From Pomphorhynchus laevis (Eukaryota > Acanthocephala > Palaeacanthocephala > Echinorhynchida > Pomphorhynchidae), in assembly GCA_012934845.2 (NCBI GenBank), contig WNNJ02003290.1:84088-148087 (forward strand): DNA of 64,000 bases, given 5' to 3'. Shown piece after piece: positions 47,166-58,179 of the stretch. Every line of letters begins with the position of its first letter. The stretch's first letter is position 1. A model generated the notes under the pieces. It saw only the letters and a program-made list of their open reading frames with translations, made no database searches and was not told the origin of the DNA. Position numbers and translations under genes: made by a program.

Positions 47166-50069
47166 TATAGTAACTAGTTGTACATTGCCACAACTAGTTG
47201 TCGCTACACCCACAGTTGTCTTGGAGCCACTTTACATAACTTGCATCAAGGTCAGTTGATTTTCAACCAGCTGACCTTAATAACGTTGTTATTTATAACG
47301 AGAAACCTTGTTATGTATCCTGATTATTCAAACGAAACCAAAACGTAATCCTTGTGGACAAGTTAACTGTATATCATGATGCAATTGCAGTTGCTCATAT
47401 TTGTGACAAGCATCACAGAAGTTGATCAAACGAAGCAAATAACATAAATAACACATAAAACGCGGTGATGTAACTTAACTTCGTTGATGTTCAAACATTT
47501 TGTTATGAGGACGATATATCAAGGAAATTGATTAAGGGATCTATATATTCATTCACATTCAATGAGTGACAACAAATCTAATTGGAAACTCCAATTACCT
47601 ACCTTGATCGAAATAACATGAAATTCTTTCGTATCACTGTTGTATATATATTGTTGTCGTGTCGTTTGAATTTTGCTTGATAAAGACGCTATCGTCGAAA
47701 TCTAGCATTATTTTATTTTCTACAATAAATTATTCAGGCCAATAATGCCCATCAACTTCAAGAATGTCCACTTTGACACGAAAACAAATCTTGATGGTTT
47801 AAGTTTTTATCTGCATTTTTAGTAATTTAGTAATTACTTAATTTTGAGTAATTACATACTATTAAGATTCTTGGCAAAATATTTATTGGAGCTGGATCAA
47901 AAATTATTGGAGCTGGATCAAAAATTATTGGAGCTGGATCAAAAATTATTGGAGCTGGATTCAGAAATTAAGATACAGTATTTAGATTCTTCGCAAAGAT
48001 TACACATCTCCAATGACAGCTTTAGACCATCATATCCACGATCGCGTGCGCTTCCATGATAAGAACGTTGTCACACAAATATATCAGCGTGTGCCATAAG
48101 TACCGAATCGAAGCCGTGATATGTTGAGCCAACTCTAAATGCGTAATATAGACAACTCAATATTTCGAAAGGTTTAACGTCGACTTCAAAGTAGTGTTGA
48201 GATCAAACTGCGACAAAGTATCTATTATTCGAAACGGATGCATATCATGATCTGTTTCGCTGTACCCCGCAAGGATTGCAGATCTGAAATGACAGCGTTT
48301 AGACATCATTTAAGTATAATACTTTCAATCATTCGAGTTAATTATTTATAAACACTGGAGTTACTAAAGTAGAAGTGCACGTTACCACCCATGTGGTAAT
48401 AGACAAGTGCAACGTTACGTTGGAATAATCATGAAATCAATGTAGCTTGCATTGAGCACTGTCAAAACATCAACGAACAACGGGAAATCTGAGCTTCCTA
48501 TTATATTGTCCACGTTATGTATATCTATCTGACTAACTGTATATGGTCATATGTTTTCATTTCATACAAGGTTCTGTCGTGACTAGTCGACAGCTAAACC
48601 TTTTTTCTCCGGCAATCACAAAGTCTGAGAACAAATTTCTGTCTCAAACTTGACATTATTACAATTGAATTAAAAATTTGCCTTCCAACAGTGCGGGAAC
48701 AAGGAGGTAAATGTTTATACTATAAACATTCACTAGCAAGTTAAGTCGAGAACTCCTTGAAGGTTAGCACCTCAAAAAACCCAAACGAATGAGATAAGCG
48801 TCATCAAAATGATATCTATTGATCAAGAATACTTAGAGCTGAAATGGAGCGGTCAAACTAGGAATTTCGGCAACATTTCCGAAAGGCAGACACAACTTGG
48901 CAAGAAAAAATTATAAAAAACGAAAACCTTTATTAGACATTTAAAAAACATCTTTCATTTTTTGCAGCATAGTGTAGGTAAAGTTTGAAATTAAAATTAA
49001 TTTTTTTTTTCAAAAAAATTAAAATTTGAATATTTTTCAAGTAAGTGTTCGGATTAGTTAAAAATTATCACACAATGATAGCACATTATTTATCTACACC
49101 ACATATAAGTTTTAGCTCGATACGACGTATATTACGCTTCAAAGAAAATGTTCAATTTTTTTAACTTAAAAATATTTTTTCCTAATAAAATCGATATGAT
49201 AACCCATACTTTTTTTCATCTCACAACATCGACCATCTATCAATTAACATTTACACAAAAACTTATGAATTGATTTATTCAGTATGTTGAAAAAATTTAA
49301 ATTTATTTTAAATAAAATAAAATTTTACCATTGCCCTTGTTAGTAGCTTGTTTACTGTAATATTATTATAATACGATTACAAATCATATATCTACATTAT
49401 TTTCAAATTTGAGATTGATTTAACATGTATTACGTTGTAAAACAAAATTTAATTTTTTGATTAAATTAATTTAATTTATTTTGGTATGATATCCTATCAT
49501 CATTTTTAACTTATTATTTCCAAATTACAACAAATCAACGTATACACAAAAATATTGGTATCATTACTTTATTATCTTGAATGAAAATAAATTTATTTTT
49601 AACAATTTTAAAAATTTTAAACGCTGGTTTAAAATTGACGGAATTCGCGTGGAGACATTGGTGTATACAGTGGTGTAGATGGAACAAACTGGTTCCATCT
49701 CTATTCTCTAGTGTAAGACTAAATCGCGTTTAATGCGGTTCGTTAGTATCTGATTAAACATATATAACGGCATGTTTTCAGACATTTTTTCTTCGAGACT
49801 CTTTTCGTGGAATATGCAAAAATATTGTTTATATCAAAAGGCCAGTTAAAAATAATTTCAATATATAAGTCAACTACAAGGAAATATCATTGTCATCAAA
49901 AAGTTTTAGCAATTCAGTATTCAAAATTCACGGATTATCTAGTCGTAAGTTTTGTTTACTGTAGAATGGTATATATCATCTAACTAATGTGTTATATTAT
50001 ATATGTTAACACCTCTGTTGGCTTACTTTTGGTTGAAAACCAATCTGATTTTTAGTACATCATTTTTAA
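47166..50069. other. No gene; scattered hairpins and a short tandem repeat
   Basis: No protein family is readable. Tight inverted repeats lie at 47172-47199, 48710-48730 (10-bp arms, one-base loop) and 49677-49700. The segment up to about 48900 is less AT-rich than flanking DNA and probably transposon-derived; 48900-50000 is plain AT-rich. Confidence 0.45.
47883..47966. repeat. 21-bp tandem repeat, four units
   Basis: Four near-identical TTATTGGAGCTGGATCAAAAA units, the last one altered. Single relatives of the unit occur at about 8799-8812 and, inverted, at about 20140-20155, so the unit comes from a dispersed sequence. Confidence 0.9.
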
Positions 50070-50190
50070 ACATAACTGAGTCTACGTATTTTTTTACTAT
50101 ATATAAATTAAAAATAAAAAAAGGTTTCGACCCCTATTCCTCGACCCGACATAGAGTGAAGCCAAATGCCAACGACGTATTTTCTCTGAT
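50070..50190 (+). repeat. Dispersed hairpin repeat, internally deleted copy
   Basis: GAGTCTACGTATTTTTTTA from the left end is joined almost directly to AGGTTTCGACCCCTATTCC and CTCGACCCGACATAGAGTG from the right end. The central body is missing. Confidence 0.75.
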
Positions 50191-50329
50191 GAAATTTGAT
50201 TATCAAGTATCTTATTATAATAAAAAATATATTATTTATTATCCATCCATAAAAATTTTTCGCTAATGATTTTAAATTTAATTTTAATATTATTGTGTTG
50301 ATTTATGTATTGTAAATTTGATATTTTAA

Positions 50330-53010
50330 TGATGGTGCGGTCCGTTACTCCTCGCGGTGCCACTGAATAGCGTTTCCATTCTGGGAGCGTAAACCAAACG
50401 TGGATCTTATCGACGACAGGCAGACTGCAGCCGGTCGGGACAACAACTGTCGAAACCATTAACCATGAGAAATTACAGCCAAAATGACCCCACAAATACT
50501 AAGGCGTACTCTGTAGACGACGCGTTCGGGAGGTACCATCCGGCCTGTTCGAAAAATTCATGATGTGCGCTCAGACAAGGCCCGGTCTGATCGACAAATA
50601 AGCGAGGGTTCTCGACGGAAGGACGCCGCCGGAACGCAAGTAAACTTGTCCAATCATACATACGAGTGGCAACGCTCAACGTAGGAACACTGACAGGCAA
50701 TATCGAGAGATTGCAGCTGACCTAAAGAGGATAAAGATTGACCTCTGTGAAATTCAAGAGACAAAATGGAAAGGAGGAAAATCCAGGGAAATCGGAGGCG
50801 GGTACAAACTGTACTACATGGGTACAGAGACAACACGAAATGGAGTAGCCATTGTCGTAGCGGAAAGACTCAGAGATCAAGTGTGCGAAGTGACGCGATA
50901 CACATGGAGGTTGATGAAGATCAAGCTGGCATTGCGCGAAACAACCGTCCACTACTTCTCTGCGTACGCCCCTCAAACAGGGTGCACAGATGAGAAGCTG
51001 GACTTCTGGGAAATGCTAGATGAAAAGATGGCAGAGGTACCAGAAGAAGACTATGTGATCATAGCCGGTGAAATGAATACCCATGTTGAACAGACGGACG
51101 AGAGTGAATGCCATGGTGGATATGGCATCGATGAGAAGAACGCAGAAGGGGAACAACTTCTAGAGTTTGCAACTACGCACAACCTCTCCGACACCAATTT
51201 CACAAAAAGATCGAGCCACCTGTACACGTACTACCATGAAATGGGACACACAAGTCAGGTAGTCGCAAATTGATATCGTCCTGGTGAGGCGAAAGCACAA
51301 GAAGATGATGCTCGACACAAAGGTCATCTAATCCGAGACCACAGCGACTCAACAAAAGTCACTGATATGCGACCTTAAACTTGAAGTCCCCCGTATATCG
51401 AGGGCACGAAGACGAGCAGAATCAAGTGGTGGAAACTGAGGGAAGAAGACAAATTTGGAAAAAAGGCAAAGCTGGCTGGACAAGACTGTCTAGCGTACAT
51501 GGAGTTCAGGACACCTGGACCGCGTTGTGCTGCATGATCCACTTAGCTGCAAAGCACATACTCGGATCCACCAAGTATTAGTCAACAATACATCGACAAA
51601 GTAACTTGGTTCTGGACAGAAGAGGTCAAAGACGCGGTGAAGGCAAAGAAAAATTCCTACAAGGCACTCCGGATAGTACAAACGCAGGAGAACAAGGATG
51701 AGTACCACCGAGAGAAAAAGAAAGCAATGAAACAAGTGGATATTGTTAAGAGCAACCACTTAGATAATCTCTACCAAAAGCTCGGCACTCAATAAGAAGA
51801 CAAAGGCGTGTACCGACTAGCCCGCTCAAGACGGAAGGCAGCAGACATTGAGAAGTTCCATAGTATCAGTGATGAGCGAGGAAAACTCTTAATACACCCA
51901 CAAGACGTGCTGGAGAGATGGAGAATATATTTCAAAGCTGTCTTCACAGAAGAGTTTGAACACCCACTAATACCAGAAGAGACTCCAAACCACACACAAG
52001 TTGAGCCACTCAACGAGGCAGAGGTCAACGAGGCAATAATGAAGATGTAAGCCGGGTAAAGCCAACGGACCAGATGATGTGGCAGCGGACTTCTGGAAAA
52101 TCAATCCGGATGAGTCGCCACCGTGGCTAACGAAGCTCCTCCAGAAGACTGTTGACGCCAAAGAGGTGCCAGAAGACTGGAGTCGAAGCACAACTATCTC
52201 AATCCGGAAGCAGAAAGGAAGCCCAGCAGATTGTCAAAACTACCGGCCAATCAGTCTTCTCAGCCACACCATGAAGATTTCAAAGAGAATGTTCGACAAG
52301 AGAATACGTGACACGATCAAACTAACTATCAACCAGGCACGCTTTGTGCGCAGCTGTGGAGCCATCGATGCAATACACTTAGCCAGACTACTCTTGAAAA
52401 TCACAGAGAGAAGAAGCAGCCTTCCATGTAGCTTTTCTGGACCTTGAGAGGGCGTTCGACAGAGTCCCTCATACTTAGCTTATCTGCCCTGAGATGCAGA
52501 GAAGTACCGGAAGAATTGATCGAATTGGTGAAGATGCTGTACAAAAAAACTACGAGCAGTGTGCTAACAGCAGCGAGAAAATCCAGAGAATTCTCAGTCT
52601 CAGTCGGTGTGCACCAAGGATTTGCACCTTCCCTATTACTATTAATCATAGTTATGGACGTGGTTACGAAAGACCTGCAAAGACAAGCACTATTGACCAT
52701 CCTGTATGCCGACGATGCTATGCTAGTATCTAATGGCAAACATGACCTCGAGCAGCAAGTGCAGCAATGGCACGATTTGCCTAGCATAGTTTAGGTTGAA
52801 ACTGAACACAGCCAGAGTATATGTCTTCGAACCAGAACGAAGATGTAGGCATATCAGTTAATGGCATGTCTCTACCAAAGACAAATGCGTTTAAGTATCT
52901 GGGATCAGTCATCTCCAGCACAGGAGGAGTGGCAAAAGACGTCACCACTCGCATCAAAGCTAGCTGGGCAAATGGAGAGCAGCCACTGGAGTCTTGTGCG
53001 ACAAACGCTA
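50330..53010 (+). mobile_element. RTE-clade LINE, frame-broken, 3' truncated
   Basis: The endonuclease is readable at about 50690-51265: IDLCEIQETKWKGG, NGVAIVVAERLRDQV, HYFSAYAPQTGCTDEKLDFW and VIIAGEMNTHVEQTD, then CHGGYGIDEKNAEGE (the usual GDLN replaced by GEMN). RT follows in shifted frames: DCQNYRPISLLSHTMKI near 52230, FLDLERAFDRVP near 52437, GVHQGFAPSLLLLI near 52608 and LYADDAMLVS near 52700, then NAFKYLGSVISSTGG near 52885. This matches RTE elements of the kind common in nematodes and other invertebrates. Frame changes occur several times between 51270 and 52800. The element stops abruptly near 53010 in AT-rich DNA. Confidence 0.9.
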
Positions 53011-53199
53011 TATTATCAATTATATTATATAAAAATATTTCTAAAATTACAATCGCTACAGTTAAAATGCACATAAAATGTTGAATGCACCAAATAAAAT
53101 TTATAATTGGTTGCTCTTTAACAAGGACAGCGGAATATAATTGGTTTTATTAAGAATAAGAATTAATATTTATCCTATGATGGAAAATATTCATTAAAA

Positions 53200-53265
53200 T
53201 TGGAAAATCAATTTTTATGAATTGACAAATAAATAACAGACGATGTACCAGAATAAGGATTAGAT
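53200..53265 (+). repeat. Dispersed hairpin repeat, partial copy
   Basis: Contains ATCAATTTTTATGAATTGAC, AACAGACGATGTACCAGAAT and AAGGATTAGATGATC; it stops before the hairpin. Confidence 0.7.
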
Positions 53266-53601
53266 GATCAAAATATTTCTATTATTTTTTTCGCATGATC
53301 ACCAAAGCTCTTCAAGCAAAAGAAATAATCAGCTTGACTAGCTAGTAGCTACATTTCTACTATTATATTTAAGTCCATGAATTTATTATTATTGTTGATT
53401 ATTTTGCCTGATCACTAAAGTGATGAGCCGGTAGGTGAATTGCTATTATTTAGATATTATTTCTGTTAACGCTGCATTCTATACTGAGGGTTTTCTTAAT
53501 TTTCCTGTTAATTGTTGTAATATTAATCATTTATATCGCCTGTGAACGATGACTACTTTACTAATCCTAATTAGAAATGTGTAATTCCAGGTAATGATTT
53601 G

Positions 53602-54112
53602 TATTTTAAAAAATCACGATTTTTAAGATTTAATAATCGATTTTTAAGGCTATAACAACGTTATTCTTAAAATAGTAGCAGTACAAATAAAAACTATACC
53701 AAGTACTTTAAGAAACGATATTAAGGTCTGAATAATTTGTTTCTTTTTACAATTTTTACAATGATAATGAATCATTTTTGAAAACATAAATAATCACGTA
53801 GTGAATACTACGAAGAATATACTATTACCTAATACTTTGGGTTACAAGAGATAGAATTAAAACGCTCATAATTAAAACCAACGCATCAAGTGTGCCAGTC
53901 AAATATTCGCAATTATAATTTGATGGGGTAAATTAATTATCTAATGCAAAGGCCAGTTAATTTATAAAAGGTAGAATTATATGTTCATAATAAAAGACAA
54001 AAATATAAAAATGAATTTGGACAGAACTAAAAATGTACTATGGAACAATAGTACACAATTTTATATTATTGTTATATAATCTATACGACTATTGTATAAT
54101 ATTTTAATAATT
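53602..54112 (+). repeat. Left 510-bp direct repeat around a Penelope-like cassette
   Basis: Nearly identical (I count about four differences) to 54641-55150, in the same orientation. It starts TATTTTAAAAAATCACG and ends in ACTATTGTATAATATTTT. Penelope-like elements are known for direct or inverted terminal copies, sometimes called pseudo-LTRs, so the pair probably marks one such element or two tandem copies. No coding content. Confidence 0.85.
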
Positions 54113-54590
54113 ATTTTTGTATCTAAATGCCATTCCCAGAAAAAAGAAATTGAATATTTCTTCGATATTTCGTTTGCTAACCGCGGACATTATCAAGAAG
54201 TATCTGAAACAATAAAACAAGTACATTGGACAAACTGGACGTACTCTAAAAACTAGATTAAAATAACATAAGAAGGCACTCACAACATCAGCGCAGTCGG
54301 CATTAGCAGACCATGCTCATCAAACTGGGCATGACATCGACTTTGACAATGTGTCAGTTTTGATTTCCGAGCCTAACTTAAAACGCCGATTAGTTATGGA
54401 GGCTGTTGCTATAAAGATCATCGAACCAAATTTGAATGTCCAAAATGATTTTGTTTTTTATACATTGTAACTTAACTTGTTTTATTGTTTCAGATACTTC
54501 TTGATAATGTCCGCGGTTAGCGAACGAAATATCGAAGAAATATTCAATTTCTGTTTCTGGGAATGGCATTTAGATACAAAAATAATTATT
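54106..54590 (+). mobile_element. Penelope-like GIY-YIG cassette with inverted arms
   Basis: Arms at 54106-54222 and 54475-54590 are inverted copies with about three differences. Between them, 54223-54470 encodes the Penelope GIY-YIG endonuclease C-terminus: IGQTGRTLKTRLK, then ALADHAHQTGHDIDFDNVSV, then the EAVAIKIIEPNLNVQND block. No reverse transcriptase accompanies it and the coding part is incomplete, so it is a fossil. Each arm carries a hammerhead-like core in opposite orientation: TTGATAATG with a CGC...GCG stem and GAAA at 54501-54529 (+), and its mirror at 54168-54196 (-). The copy is embedded between the 510-bp direct repeats. Confidence 0.85.
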
Positions 54591-54640
54591 CCCCCAGAAT
54601 GTCTCATTCCGTTTCAAATTTTTAATAATATTTTTAATAA

Positions 54641-55150
54641 TATTTTAAAAAATCACGATTTTTAAGATTTAATAATCGATTTTTAAGACTATAACAACGT
54701 TATTCTTAAAATAGTAGCAGTACAAATAAAAACTATACCAAGTACTTTAAGAAACGATATTAAGGTCTGAATAATTTGTTTCTTTTTACAATTTTTACAA
54801 TGATAATGAATCATTTTTGAAAACATAAATAATCGCGTAGTGAATACTACGAAGAATATACTATTACCTAATACTTTGGGTCACAAGAGATAGAATTAAA
54901 ACGCTCATAATTAAAACCAACGCATCAAGTGTGCCAGTCAAATATTCGCAATTATAATTTGATGGGGTAAATTAATTATCTAATGCAAAGGCCAGTTAAT
55001 TTATAAAAGGTAGAATTATATGTTCATAATAAAAGACAAAAATATAAAAATGAATTTGGACAGAACTAAAAATGTACTATGGAACAATAGTACACAATTT
55101 TATATTATTGTTATATAATCTATACGACTATTGTATAATATTTTTAATAA
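54641..55150 (+). repeat. Right 510-bp direct repeat around a Penelope-like cassette
   Basis: Second copy of the repeat at 53602-54112. The high identity implies recent duplication compared with the flanking LINE debris. It is followed within about 45 bases by the Rex1/RTE-type LINE fragment. Confidence 0.85.
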
Positions 55151-55189
55151 TAGTATAATTATAATTATATTATTTATACTTATATCAAT

Positions 55190-56110
55190 AAAAACACACG
55201 TCGGGCTTTGTCAGGATTGTTCTATGTCTCCACTTTTGTTCCTTGTTTACATGGGCAAAATTACGAGACGGGCTGATCTGTCGGATGTCGGTCCTCAGTT
55301 CGGTTCCATGGGGATACTATCTCTGCTTTTTGTATATATTGTTGTCTTGTTGGCTTCTTGTGCTGATGACTTGCAATGCCTACTAAATCGATTTACGATG
55401 AAAAGCCAAGCTGCATGGACGTTGGTTAATACATCCAAGACTGTTTCTATTTGTTCGTCTCGGATTCAGGTGTCAATGTCAACCGAATTGGGGAAAATGT
55501 TCTTCCTAGTGTAGAGGACCCTAAGTATCTTGGGTTATCATTCTCGAGGGCGGCAGGAACATCAAGGAGATTAAGAAGAAGATCTGTTTAGCTAAGGCAG
55601 AGCAATGTGTATGTCGTGGTGAAGCGGGAATTGAGTCTACGGGCGAAGCTTTTGGTTTATCACACAACCTTCGTTCCTATCTTAATCTATTGTAATGAGA
55701 TTTGGGTGATGACCGAAATGATAAGATCTCGGATACAGGCGACCGAAATGATGTTTTTTCGCGGTGTGATCTGTCTTAGCCTTAGAGATAAGGTCCGGAA
55801 TTCGATCATTTGGGATGGACTCGGAATAAAATTGCTGCTCTCTACATCGAAGAAAGTCAGTTGAGGTGGCTAGGACAGTTCTGTCGATGTCTAGGGATCA
55901 CCTTCTTCGGAGGATTTCCAGTCCGGACTGTCTGAAAAGAGACCTCGAGGTAGACCTCGGTACAGGTAGAGAGATCAAATCTCGAAAATGGCTGAAGAAC
56001 TCCTTGGGCTATATAAAAAAGAATTCTGGTCTGTCGCCCAGGTTCGCGATGTCTGGAGTAGTTTGGTTCGTACACTGCCTCCACGACCAGACACCCGGAC
56101 CAGTGGTTGA
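55190..56110 (+). mobile_element. Rex1/RTE-type LINE 3' end
   Basis: Starts inside RT motif B (HVGLCQDCSMSPLLFLVYMG), continues through a disrupted ADD motif (LASCADDLQCLLNRF) and NTSKTVSICSSR, then after frame changes reads WVMTEMIRSRIQATEMMFF and SLRDKVRNS, then the C-terminal RWL-GQFCRC block and a SLGYIKKNSGLSPRFA tail. These are hallmark blocks of Rex1-like elements (TER-RSRVQAAEM-FLRRV-G-SLRDRVRSS). Frame changes occur near 55510-55610 and 55860. The 5' part is missing. Confidence 0.85.
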
Positions 56111-56363
56111 TATGGAAAATCTTGTGTTACTTTTTTCCTGTCAAAAAATTGTTTTTGTTAAAATACACCATAAATCGAATTGAAATCGTTTTCGCATCTT
56201 TGACAGCTCGCAATATATTCAAATTAAATAATTTCGTGAATTTAACGTAATATATATACTCAAATGTAATTATTTAAGTAAATAGTAAGTATATACTTTT
56301 TTGAAAATATCCATTTTCTTCTTATTTTATAAATAAAATCTTTATGGAACGAAAAAAAGTATT

Positions 56364-56672
56364 TTTATACAACAAAACGTTTATGTCCGATATTTCGATA
56401 GCTACTGCCATCATCAAGGTTTTTTTTAAAAACCTTGTATAGAATGCGTGTGAGTGTGTGTTTGTAATGTTTTTTCTTTGAAGTTTGTTTTTTTACAAAA
56501 AAAACCTTGTATAGAATATGTGCGAATGTGTGCTTGTAATGTTTTTCTTTGAAGTTTGTTTCTGTTTTATTGTAATTTGTATAAATGGCAACTTTAGTAA
56601 TTTTTTGTAGTTTTCTGACGATGATAGCAGTAGCTATTGAAATATCTGACATTAACGTTTTGTTGTATCAAA
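56364..56672. mobile_element. Small inverted-repeat element with hammerhead-like arms
   Basis: Arms at 56364-56420 and 56615-56672 are about 57 bp and about 90% complementary. The interior is a direct duplication of about 65 bp (56429-56495 and 56503-56566). The right arm contains CTGACGA (56615-56621), a perfectly paired ATAGC-AGTA-GCTAT stem and GAAA (56639-56642), the hammerhead core layout. The left arm carries the same on the minus strand, reading TTGATGA. It looks like a non-autonomous relative of the Penelope-type arms at 54106-54590. Confidence 0.7.
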
Positions 56673-58179
56673 TAAAATTATTTACGTATTCAGGAACATT
56701 CGATATTTTTCATATATTTTAGGTGTAAGTTAATATATACATACAAATATATATACAATATATATACATTGTGACTAATTGGTACTAAATAAAGTACCAA
56801 TTTTCGAAATCTGCTGTTTTCTTCATCATATACACTATTACATGAGGGATTAAAATGATGATTTTCGCTTTTCGATGTTCTTATAATTTGTAATTACAAA
56901 ACTATTTATTTTTGTTCTTGTTTTTGTAAATTTATAGAAACGAAAATGAAAATTATTTTATTGCAGTGTTTTACACTATTTCGATAGCACATGATGTTAT
57001 CCTAATGAAATCTAAAGTTTATTTGGGACAAATAAGCTGTTTTTGAATTCATATCTATTACAGTACACGTTCAAACACCAGTATATCATATACATGAATA
57101 GAATTTATTCCAATTTTCAAATATCAAAAATAGTTGCAAATTGTTTCATAGCATAAAAATGAAAAACTCGTTATTTAAACATTATTTTCATTATATAAAG
57201 ATGAAAATATAGCAAAAATGTGGTAGAAACACTAGCTTTTCAAAACTCGTAATAGATTTATTAGCCCTTACTATCTCCAAATCAATCGCAATTATGAATA
57301 TGTGAATTACTAATTTAAAATTATAGATATTTTGGTGCTATCTTTTGGTGTCATTGAAAACGAAATCGTAACGTACAACGAAGAAACTTAGAACACCTCA
57401 ATGTGCCTATTAAGACATTTACATCGATTTCAAAACACTTTATAGCATTCCTTGCCAAGTGTTCAATATTGATTCGTAATTAGTAATTTTGCACATAGTT
57501 TGCTTAAAACATCGATGTAGGGTTTAGATATTTACGTAATATTATGAGTACTAAATTCTACAGATTGAATATTAAATTGAACTGCAGTTTATTCTATAGT
57601 TTTGTCGCGTGATTAATATTTATAAGTTTAATATTTGTTAGTTATTTTAAACTTAATAAATGACTAAATAATCTGTCATTTATTGTTTGGCTTTCTTTTA
57701 TTATTTTTTTTATTTTATATAATTTATATTTATTTGAAATTTTAAATAAAAATCAATAATTGAATATCTAATCTTAAACTTAACGACTATAATCTAATCT
57801 GAAATCATAATCCAACTAATTGATGGCAAATTGTCAGTACAATGTTGTAATTATCCTATAACATTTGTTAAGGACTTAAAGCCAGTAAGACAAAACAATT
57901 TACATGTTTTTATTAAATACCAGAAAATTATTGTGAGAAAACATATCAGATTATTTACTTGAATTACAATAACATTATTTAATTAGAGTTTTAATTATTA
58001 ATATTTTTAATTATTTATATTAATTATTAAAATTAATTTTTACTAAAATCTTATTAAAATTGTCGCCATCAGTTTAGAATATCAAACAGCGTCTAGAGCG
58101 TTTTTTTAAAAAGGTGCCACAAATCGAGGTTTTTGAGGGGGCGCGAGTTTTAATTTTGAGTATTATATACCATATAATA
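56673..58179. other. No gene seen
   Basis: AT-rich DNA without recognised features, apart from a short GC-rich patch near 58085-58160 (AGGTGCCACAAATCGAGG, then GGGGGCGCGAG) of unknown origin. Confidence 0.4.

Noticed and set aside
53602-55150. Reading the 510-bp direct repeats as LTRs of a retrovirus-like element
   Set aside because: The interior carries a Penelope-type GIY-YIG domain and no LTR-element parts, and the repeats lack TG...CA ends. Penelope terminal copies or a local duplication explain them better.
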